A DNA stretch of 64,000 nt from NCBI GenBank assembly GCA_019843655.1, contig JACDQD010000105.1:2976001-3040000 (forward strand). Reading direction: 5' to 3'. Below the pieces are notes generated by a model. The model saw only the letters and a program-made list of their open reading frames with translations, searched no databases and was not told where the DNA came from. How positions within the stretch are numbered: position 1 is the first letter of the stretch; every line of letters begins with the position of its first letter. Below, piece by piece: positions 53,001 to 62,020 of the stretch. The stretch is from Lethocerus indicus. Its lineage: Eukaryota > Arthropoda > Insecta > Hemiptera > Belostomatidae. Position numbers and translations under genes: made by a program.

Positions 53001-54127
53001 ATAGACCGAATTGAAGGCGTAAATCTACTGTTGACGGGCGGCCTTTTAATGCAGGAAATTAGAATTGATCACGGGTGTTGGGCTCGAGTGTATTAGATTA
53101 GTTTGGAGCACTCATGGCTTCGGCCCGCATTGTGAAACGTGTCGGATTTATAGCGGTTAATAAGATGAAATTTACAACTGATATTTGGTCGCCTGACCTT
53201 TACTTTCTTACCAGAAATTTACTTCACTTTCTTACCCTGTTTACTACTAATTATTGGTATAATAAAATGTTTTGGGAGAATAAGTAGGACAAAGAGAGAA
53301 ACATTTCGCGTAAGAGTTTCGCCGGTGGTCCTGTTCGAGACCGGTTTCACAGTTTTCTCGCTAATCGTTAATAACACAGGGACAAATACAAGGTGGTGAG
53401 GGGGAGAGGGGAATAGAGAAAGTTACGTTCGTGCTTTCTTCTCTCGGCGAAAGGAGTAATACTACTACCTAGTACCTGTGCTCGAGTGTAAATTTCCCTG
53501 TCTAGTTACACAGTGTTTTCGGCGTTTTCGAGGACTTGTCTGTTGCGCCGCCGCCGCCTCCACTGTTGTGTAGTCAGACCTTGTACCGATAATTATTTAC
53601 TCGGTGTTATTTAGGCGAGAAGCGGCTGGAATTAAATATGTGAGGCCGAAATTAGGGCCGGGGGTTGACAGGCATCCCCCCCCCCCACATTCTGGTTAGT
53701 AACAGGTTGTGTGCCGGGGCCACCCACCTTAATTCCTCTCCCCGGGGAGGAATGTCTGCTGTGGCGGAGGGTGGGCGGGTCCTTTCGCCCCCCGTCGGCG
53801 TCGTCTTTTAATTAAACTCCGACTCCTCGTCCTCAGTTTTTACACCCCCCCGGCTGTTATTTAGACCGGACGTCTCGTTAGCCGAGCGCGTCTCGCTTCT
53901 CTCCTCAATTAGCGTCAGCTACCGTCGCCAGTAGCAGCAGCACGACGAACCGGGAGCGATGTAAAAATTAGGGGACATTGAAGCGGCTGTAATGTGTAAT
54001 TTAATCGCACACCCTCTAAAATTAGTTCCTGATTTGTTTTATTTTTTCTGGTTCATTCTCTACGAGAGTTTTCGCTCGCAAGAATACCTGGCTACAGGGT
54101 TTGTGGTTGGCGATGGTTCGGAATTCA
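50011..54127. other. Non-coding stretch, nothing recognised
   Basis: A 138-codon frame (50638-51054) and an overlapping 136-codon frame on the other strand (50827-51237) are both open, and neither resembles a known protein. A GGC triplet run lies at about 52307-52320, a CCCCGGGG-centred palindrome near 53745, and a C11 tract at 53676-53686. Confidence 0.45.
53676..53686. repeat. Poly-C tract (C11)
   Basis: Eleven consecutive C followed by ACATTCTGG. Confidence 0.95.
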
Positions 54128-54250
54128 GGTTTCGGCTGCTCGCCATCTCCAGTTGGCGAGTGATTCTGGCATATACTGTCAGAAGTGTGAGAAGAACCGG
54201 AATGCTTTACCGCCATAATTCTGAAGGTGGCGAACCGCCGAAACCGGCCT
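54128..54250. repeat. Foldback repeat with two opposed hammerhead-like motifs, copy E
   Basis: The left arm (54128-54157), read on the minus strand, gives CTGGAGA, one extra U, GGC, a five-base loop, GCC, GAAACC. The right arm (54221-54247), read on the plus strand, gives CTGAAGG, one extra T, GGC, a loop, GCC, GAAA (54240-54243), CCGG. The two arms are inverted around about 63 bases. Both keep the stem and GAAA, making this the best-preserved double-arm copy. A chance 111-codon frame runs through it. Confidence 0.7.
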
Positions 54251-55164
54251 ATCAAAGTGACCGAAGATCGACAAGACGAAAGAGTTATAAAATATTTTTT
54301 GCCGTTTTCAGTCTGGACCTCTATTAAAGCCAGACGTGTATAGATCATTTTACGTTCTCACCCCGTTTACTGTTATTCCATCGACAGTATTATTCCTCAT
54401 TGATTCTCCTCTCAGCTCTCGTTAGATCTACCCGCATACAGAACAATTACAAGCCTGCATTGTAACAGTGAACAACACCCATCGTCAGTACTCAACAAGT
54501 ATTCACTTTGTGGCTGCTACCGTCCCCGACTGAGACCTTTGGCGCTATAGACCGGTTTGATGAACAGAATGGAATCAATACAAATGCTATCAGGACGATT
54601 ATATGGGAATTACAATTCCTTATAAAGACTTGACTCGAATCTCACTTGTCCGGTCAAATACAGAACTGGTTTCAATCAAACCTAAATAGGTGTTCTTGAT
54701 GCTGAATATATCGAGAAATGAATTCCGATTAAATTATAAGGACAGGAATTAATTCTGAATTGAACGCAGTCTAATATTGTAGGAGAGAAATGCAAATTTT
54801 CTACGAATGATTTAGCGTATTAGCAGATAGTTTTGACACAGCGGACCAACAGCGGCTTTAGTTAGTGTAACTAAAGGGATACTGAAATTGACTAACGAGC
54901 GATTAACTGGATTACAATTTACACGAAATAGTTTACACCGAAACGCTCATATCTACAGCGCGAATACGGACTTATGTGATAAAACAGGAATGTTCGAGAT
55001 CGTTATTCTCCGTAAACGACGACTACACTATCGACTGTAATTTATTATGAGATGGCCGTATATGTTGAAAATGTGTTTTCCTTACACCTTTAAAGGAGGG
55101 GTGGGGGAACTGGGCCGTGAGATTTGTAATGAATTGTGAACTAAAATTTATCTTCTGGTATAAT
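54251..55164. other. Non-coding stretch, nothing recognised
   Basis: No frame over 70 codons beyond the tail of the preceding one, and no repeat or RNA gene recognised. Confidence 0.45.
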
Positions 55165-55265
55165 TTATGGCTAAGGTTCATTTTGACGTTCGTTTTAGTA
55201 GTTTTAATAGCCCAAGCTCACGATTCAAGTCATTTCTTTTGAAGCGAGTACGGGATTCCACGTGG
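55165..55265 (+). repeat. Diverged dispersed repeat, copy 2
   Basis: Aligns with 49902-50000. Shared words include TTTTGA(T/C)GT(C/T)CGT(C/T)TTAGTA and TTCTTTTGA. The aligned frame reads MAKVHFDVRFS and RFKSFLLKRV. Truncated at both ends relative to copy 1. Confidence 0.55.
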
Positions 55266-55869
55266 CTAGCCAGCCACATCGAGGAAAAAGTCACTGCATC
55301 AATTTTATAACTACACAATTGGTTGATTGTACAAGACATAGGATAAATAAATAATGAACAGTCCCCCCTAGTACGTAGGGATCCTAGATCCGTTCGAGTT
55401 TAATCTGGAACTGATGCCTGATGAGCAGGATGAAAATCCACTCAATTAAATGGTGGCTTGATATAGGCGGCCCCCCCAACCCCCGCCCCGCCGTGGAGGA
55501 GAGAGATTGGACTTTACAATATCGGAAATTTGCATGTTCATGCCGGGGCAGGACAAGTCTGATGAATATCAATTCGGTAGATTCTGCCGGAAAGGCACCG
55601 ACCGCCGTAGGGGCGCGTCAATATACAAACGGAAAGCTGTGTGTGTGTGTGTGTAGGCGGCAGAATGCAACTGAAGACCCCGAAACCGGTCTGTGGAATG
55701 TAGACATCTTGCTGAGGTCTAGATTGGACCACGCGGAACAATAGGTCAACATGGGCAGAAATGTGGAACAGTGAAGAATTGAACTACTTCATCGGTTAGT
55801 TTATTTCCTTGAAAACGTGCAGGTTTTTATTATATTGGGCTCCACGTAGAAAAACGTCCTAAGTCTAAT
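55266..55869. other. Non-coding stretch with a GT microsatellite
   Basis: Contains a (GT)n run at 55637-55654 and, at 55671-55694, CTGAAGACCCCGAAACCGGT, which has the foldback motif's two core blocks but no stem between them. No gene recognised. Confidence 0.45.
55637..55654. repeat. (GT)n microsatellite
   Basis: About nine GT dinucleotides. Confidence 0.9.
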
Positions 55870-55982
55870 CCCCATACCCTACTCAAAAAATTGATTTAAA
55901 TCAAAATTGAACTCAGCCAACAAACTTACCGGCATGGATATACGAAATAGAACTATATGGGGTTCCACTAAGAAATATCGCA
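55870..55982 (-). repeat. Diverged dispersed repeat, copy 3
   Basis: The reverse complement contains GTGGAACCCCAT, TTCAATTTTGAT and TTTTGAGTAGGGTATGGG, aligning with 49828-49990. The frame VEPHIVLFRISMPV continues to EFNFD, then meets a stop at the GAGTAG word. Orientation is opposite to the neighbouring copy at 55165. Confidence 0.55.
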
Positions 55983-56783
55983 TTATTTTATCATGTGATT
56001 CACGTGAAAATAAACACATCAAGTTGATTGTACATCAAATTGTTATGTACAATACAAATTATTAATTTAAAATGCAATTGTTTCTATAGAATTGTAGAAC
56101 TTAGGGAAAGGTAGCACAAGTTGGCTCGCATTCTTGTCATCATTTCGTCCACAAACCAGTCGGACAACTTTAAAGTTTTGTCCCTGAAATATTTGTCCAC
56201 GTTATCAATTGGAACTGAGCTCAGGTTTTACAGTAAATTTATATTTAATGACTAGACACTTCGTTGCATTGTGGTCCACTTCGTCGGACGTGTAGATCAA
56301 TTCACGTTCTCCTCAACATTTTAATACGACTGGGGGCTCTCCGTATTTTATGTCTTTTTCAATTTATAAAAAAGGTTTATTATTAATGGGCAACAGCTGT
56401 CCGGTCTATTGGCAGAGTGGGACGATTGTGGCGGCGGCTGCCCTTCCCCGTCGAACCCTTCTAAGAAAGGTTTCGGATCCCGTTCTTCTACATTAACTCC
56501 AAACTACTAATTCATCTAGCGTCTAATTAGCCGGCCCATCTTTCCGGTCTATTGTCGGCCCTATTTATATTGCACGTGTTAGCCTAAACCGCGCGGCGCC
56601 CTCCACCCACGTGTCTAAACGGTGGCGGGGGCCCATTCATCCTAATCTGTATAATATCTGTCAAATGGCCTTTGTCTTTGGTGAAGAAGCACCTTTCCGG
56701 GTCACGGTGTCAGGTCAAAGGGCATAATAGCACGGAAAATTTTTGTTTGGGCGCTGCTAGATAGATCGAACAATTCCGTTCCT
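55983..56783. other. Non-coding stretch with one hairpin
   Basis: Perfect 9-bp inverted repeat ATTGTACAT (56027-56035) and ATGTACAAT (56045-56053). Nothing else recognised. Confidence 0.45.
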
Positions 56784-56899
56784 CCTAATCAACGAGTGGG
56801 AGGTACCGAAATATTAATAAAACTATAAATATGTCATTGTTATTTGAGTCAAGGGGCTATTGAAGAAATTTAAAGGTAATTACGGTAGATTTGTTGTGT
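56784..56899 (+). repeat. 116-bp inverted duplication, copy 2
   Basis: Near-identical reverse complement of 41722-41837. It runs directly into foldback copy D: its final bases GTAGATTTGTTGTGT overlap that repeat's outer arm. This shows the 116-bp block is part of a longer version of the same repeat. Confidence 0.85.
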
Positions 56900-56985
56900 T
56901 TCTGTTTCCTACTTGGACACAGTAGTGTGCCAATTAAGTGACTGACACCGCTACTGAAGGTGGCGAGCCGCCGAAACCGGTCTAT
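56885..56985 (+). repeat. Foldback repeat with hammerhead-like motif, copy D
   Basis: The left outer arm GTAGATTTGTTGTG is followed by about 50 bases and one inner arm: CTGAAGG (56954-56960), an extra T, GGC (56962-56964), the loop GAGCC, GCC (56970-56972), GAAA (56973-56976), CCGG, TC (56981-56982). The right outer arm is missing. The motif orientation is opposite to copy B. Confidence 0.7.
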
Positions 56986-58250
56986 AAGGGGCATCAGTCT
57001 AGATTCAGTCGGTGTGTGAGCGTTGTTAATATTTTTGTATTATTATATCGGCTGTCAATAAAAGTAATTATTTTCTTAAAAACTAGAGAAAAACCGGGAA
57101 ACTTATCTTATATATACCATACATTTACTCCACGATACGAGGTTAACGTTCACCTACAAACATTTTTTCCTTTTTACCCATTTGTCACTGCCATCGCAAA
57201 CAAATCTCTCTTATCATCCTGTCTATATAAATAATCCTGTATAATATAAATCATTATCTCTATTATATTATACATATAAATAAATATATGTTATATTTTA
57301 TTCTCATTCTATTAAATATATTACATTTATTAATACCCTGTGTTGGGATGGAAATTAAAATTGATAATAAATGTGCCTGATGCCGCTATGCGCGGATATA
57401 TAAAATATGAATAATTATTTATGTTATATATAATACATTACATACATATACATATATTTTTTAGCGAGAGGTGAAGTGTTACATCTTTTCTAACTGCCCC
57501 CCCCCCTAGTTATTATTGAGTTGAAGAGACCGATAATTGCAAGTTCTCAGAATATAATTTTCATGATAATATCCCCCGGCGTGGTGACACTAATTTCGGA
57601 AATTAGTTTAGAATTAACCGTACCAACTTATCAAACTAACCACATCGTTGCCCAGTTACGATATCGAGGTTAATACCGAATTCTTTTCTCGGCTAATTGG
57701 AGACGAGGCATTAATGAAAAAAAAAAAAGAAATTGAGAGCCCGCAGGTATACTCTGTCTAACCGGATTAACCGTTAGGAGCGATGAAACTAATCTTGGTA
57801 ATTTGATTTTCCGAGGCGTCATCCCTCTGGAACGGTGTCAATTCCACCCCACCCTACCACTCCTCTATCGCGTATTCCCTAAGGCGGTAATTAATTTCCG
57901 AACTTGTTCCGCCTTCCTTTTAACATTGTATTTAATTCAGAAGAGAGACCTCGCTTCAAATACCGGAGGGTAAATTTCGACGCGAAGGGGTTCAAACAAT
58001 GACTACAGTTTTTCCTATAAACGCTCATATTTAGTGAAAAATGTGGGCTATATTTTCCCTGTATCTTTCGGTTTCAATACCTCTGGAAACTGGTATTGTA
58101 TAGCACTGGGTTGAGGACAAAAGGTTTTGGCTTTCGCTAAACCACAATTGCCTGTAACTAAATTTGGTATTGACATGTTTTCACTCTTTATTAACTTATA
58201 CACCAAAATTCGACCAAAGCGTATTGTATCTCTTTGAGCTTTATTTATTA
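56986..58250. other. Non-coding, with an AT-rich block
   Basis: About 57225-57480 is strongly AT-rich with many TATA and ATAT words, and a C10 tract follows at 57497-57506. An A12 run lies at 57717-57728. No gene recognised. Confidence 0.5.
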
Positions 58251-58350
58251 TTAGGTGTACACAAAAGTAATCAACAATTTGATAAGATGCATTTTGGTCT
58301 TGAGGAGTTCTTCAAGAGAGGAATCGAAAATTTGCCGGAAAAGTAGCAGA
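58251..58350 (+). mobile_element. Truncated mariner-like miniature element
   Basis: Begins TTAGGTGTACACAAAAGTAA after a TA, identical to the left end at 16691, and tracks that element for about 100 bases with several substitutions. One frame reads DKMHFGLEEFFKRGIENLPEK, the C-terminal tail of a mariner transposase. The right terminal repeat is absent. The same junction between terminal repeat and transposase tail occurs in both copies. Confidence 0.8.
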
Positions 58351-61009
58351 GATTGTGCGGTCCCAAAATTGCACTGCTTATAAATTGCAAGGTGAATGCA
58401 ATTGTTCTTTAATATTGTGCAATTTGTATTGTGTACCGCACTGTGAACAAAAAAGAAAACGAGGAGGAAGAAAACCAAATAATTCGGATTGAATTAAATT
58501 CTAATTTTCAATTCCGCTGAAATCTTGTCATTTTCGGCGCGTCTGTTCTTCGAACCGGCGTTCGTCTCCGAGTTTTATGTTAAAATTAATTGGACTGCCC
58601 CAGCGTTATTCTTTATTTTTTCAACTTTTCAATGAGTTCGTTATTATTATTTCAACGGCCCCGGGCCACCGGCGGACCTGCGACTGGAAAATAAAATCCG
58701 GACCGGAAAAGTTTTGTCTCAACTTCGAAGCAACCTTTGACTGTCCGCCGCTCTCCGATTTATTGTACCTCCGATGCGGTTCAGACCCGTCTCAATTATC
58801 AATTGGCGGCCGTTAGTGTGGGAGTTTAACGGGAAATATTTTTCCCAGTAATTCCAATACAACGAATACATTCTATAAGACATATATTGAGGCCGGCGGC
58901 CCCCCCCCCACGTAATTTTGACTCCAGTCAACATCTGAAACCGGTTCTGGGAACTGTAGAATCGGTACAATAACTATCGATTTAGCCCTGTTTTTTTGGG
59001 AATAGGACAGAAGTTGTCAAATAATCGAAATTAGTAAGCGTACTATTTAAGGTGCTGATAAAACATGGTTGACCAATTCATAAAATTTCGATTTCACAAA
59101 TTTCATTCCCGTCGTTCCTCTTATCCCGTTCTCGTAAATTTTAAATTGGAAGACAATTATTTAGTATATCCAGGTGTGAAAAAATAGGAAAATGGGCGAA
59201 TTGTAGGATTAATTTATCGAATTATTATTTTTGTCAGAATTTTCATTCTTCAAATTGAAAAATGGACTTGTAATGTTGCTGCTATTCTGAGTATCGCGGA
59301 AAACCTACAGCGAAATATTAGGCGTTTATGAACTCCACCTTGAAACTTTATCGCGTTATCAGGATAATAAAACACTTCAAGGATGGCCCGTTTTACGTCG
59401 CGTATCAACTTGAAGGCAATTTGAATGCCTTGGGAGGGAAATACGGGGAAAAAATCGTACGTTAAATTAAAACATTACCTGCTAGTTGTGATCGTTATTT
59501 TCATATGCACCTGAGTGAGGCACCCGATACGCTATGATTTGCAATATTTGCGGGCGTTTGTACATAAAAACGAAAACCAAGTTGTATAATCAAATTTTAA
59601 TAATAAACAAAAATGAAACATGGGCGTAAGAAAATATTTTAAAAAAATAACATACGCATAAATCATCAAAAAAATAATTAACGACTCTTCTGGTCCTGTT
59701 TATTAGATAAGAGTTGTAGGCCAAGCGATTTCTCAACAAAAGGGCGCTAAATTTCGTATAAACACCAACTTGCGAACTCAGCTAAGATGGTAAAAAATTT
59801 CAGATAATGAACAGTGTTCATTTCAGTCTTATGGTGCCGAAATGACGATGTAAAATGCGACTTTATAACAATAGGCGAGAAAAATCTGTTACCTCGCACC
59901 CCATAGAAGGGGTCGGTAACCTTTTAAATATAAGAACAAACATGAGAAATATTAATCATAAATAATATTTTTGCAACCTTGTAACCCTTCATATCTCTAC
60001 CCAGGTTTATCCGCCATCAATTTCTAATGTAATTACCTGGTCTCATCGCCGCGCCTCTTTCATCCCCCTATTGTAACTTTCACTTTGGGAATTAATTTAT
60101 TTCCTACACTTTCGGGGCCCCGTCCCTGTTTTAATTCCCCCTCCCGTTTGCGCTCTTTTAATAATGGAGACTGCGCGAATTTTCCACCTCAACCCGGTGA
60201 AAGTAATTCGGAGTCTGAAAAAACGGCGCGCCGGGAATGTTGGGCTCTATGAAAATGAAAATATATTCTGAGGGATTAACGCCCAACCTCGCCTTATGTT
60301 TCAGCGCTGTGAACTGCAGCACGGCTCATGAGTATAGAAATCATTGATCTCCGAGTTTTGTGGAGACATTTCAACCGGGAATATATAATTGAACGAGGCC
60401 CGTAATTACAACCAGCAATGGAAGTCGCTATAGAAATGAATAATGTGGATTCATCTGATAATTGGAGGGAGAGAGAGAGAGGGATTAGTCGGTAGCAAAA
60501 GGATAATAATTAGAGACTTATAAATAGGCGATTCGTTTGTTTTTTTTTTGTTTCGTTCTCAGAGCGTAATGTTTAAAACATTATCTCCAAGCTAAGCAGT
60601 AGCATTTCGTTTCGATTTTAATTGAACTCCCACCCTCTGCATAATCCCTAATTGGGGGGGATCAAATGAAGCTTGGGAATGAAAGGGAGAAAGTGCCTCG
60701 ACCGGATATGTATGTATTTCATGTCACCAGATCCGCTTTAGTCCGCCCAGTTGATAGAGTTTGTAAGTTCATTACCTCGGAATTTATTCGTGCATTTTAT
60801 AATCAACAATAGTACATGCTATAGGTGCAATTGATTCGCTTTTTCATTGATGAAGAAAACACCCACCGGTGACGCTCTCCTGAGTGGAGGAGGTTTCAGG
60901 ACCTTCGCGTTTAAACCGACGTGGGGGAATGGGCGATAATGGAGGGAATGGAATCGATGGGAAGATTCTGTGATGGGCGGGAAGACGGTAATGAAATTCA
61001 GGAAACACG
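58351..61009. other. Non-coding stretch, nothing recognised
   Basis: C10 at 58900-58909, a GA run at about 60466-60482 and a T10 run at 60540-60549. Frames are under 85 codons. Confidence 0.45.
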
Positions 61010-61097
61010 GACTGTCGGTATGTTGAGGTCGTTGGGAAATATAGCAGCGGGCGTTGTGGATGATTCTAAAGACTTTCGATTGGAATTTCGGGCGGTG
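61010..61097 (+). repeat. Diverged dispersed repeat, copy 4
   Basis: Aligns with 49744-49810 through ACTGTCGGTATGTT and the GACTTT(C/T)GA(T/C)TGGAAT block. In the aligned frame it reads TVGMLRSLGNIAAG and DDSKDFRLEFRAV then stop; copy 1 reads TVGMLR and KDF with a stop in place of R. Only the upstream part of the repeat is present. Confidence 0.5.
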
Positions 61098-61760
61098 TAA
61101 AAAATTATTTATATAGAAGTTCTGTTTGGTCGGTCTCGTTTGGGCCCCTCTCGACGAGTGTATTTAATTAGTTTTAACACACGCTGCCTAATGGCGCCGG
61201 CATTCGGAACTCCTCTGTCGCCGCTAACCGAGCTGTCGGCCCGGTCGGTGTGTCGCGATAAGACTAATCTTATACCGGGGCGTTATCTCAATCTCACACT
61301 ACGGAGTCGGCCGATAAAACCTGACCGCGTTGCACAACATCGCTTATCTACAGCAGACCCGGTGATGACACCGCTCGACTACCTGAATGCACGCCCTCTT
61401 ATTAACTTCCCTATTCGACTATTGGTTAGTTCAATTTCGTCCGCTTTCGTTCGTATGGGCGATTATTGCGCAACTTGCATTATTTGGTTACGCAACTGAA
61501 AAAAAAAACGAGGTATAAAGTAAGTGCCATTGATAAAAGAAGTAGTCACCCACCATGAGAACATTATGAGAGAACCAGTTTATGTCACTCGTTCGAAATT
61601 TCTATAACACTAACTACTGTAATATTAAGGAAAACCTGTGCTAATCATTTTATAGATGAACTTACAGAAGTATGTTAAAGTATTGGGCGTTACATTATTT
61701 GGTCAACATTTTGCTAAGATTCTTTGAATATCATTTGGTCCTTTCTGAAACATTCTGTAT
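61098..61760. other. Non-coding, CpG-rich in part
   Basis: A 119-codon frame at 61140-61499 is open in CpG-rich sequence. I recognise no domain and no other copy, so it is not called as a gene. Confidence 0.4.
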
Positions 61761-61778
61761 CAAAATTACATTGACCAG

Positions 61779-62020
61779 TTGAACTGTGTGTATAAAAAGC
61801 TAAAACAGCTAAAACTGGTTCGCGAAATTCCGGATTTTTCATTAAAAGACGAGGAGCGCTCTGGACGTCCGGTGGAGGTCGATGATGACCAAATAAAGGT
61901 CATTATCGATTCGGATCGCCATAGTTCAACAAGGGACATTGCAGAGAATCCGAATGTATCTTATACGCGCATTCAAAACCATTTACGGCCTATCTGTGCA
62001 AAGATGTTGACGTACTTAAA
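61779..62020 (+). pseudogene. Mariner transposase N-terminal (helix-turn-helix) fragment
   Basis: One frame reads FSLKDEERSGRPVEVDDDQI, then SDRHSSTRDIAENPNVSYTR and IQNHL. This is the linker and second helix-turn-helix of the mariner DNA-binding domain, including the conserved DExRSGRP motif. The first helix-turn-helix before it and the catalytic DD(E/D) domain after it are absent or unreadable, and the frame drifts off after HLRPICAK. No terminal inverted repeats were found nearby, and the family is not assigned to the two others in this window. It is a fossil with no capacity for transposition. Confidence 0.85.

Noticed and set aside
55671..55694. CTGAAGACCCCGAAACCGGT, as in the hammerhead-like motif
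   Set aside because: Stem II is absent, so only the core words remain; it may be a decayed copy but could be chance.
58920..58950. CTGAAACCGGTTCTGG, similar to the foldback inner arm
   Set aside because: Too short and lacks both the CTGAAGA core and the stem.
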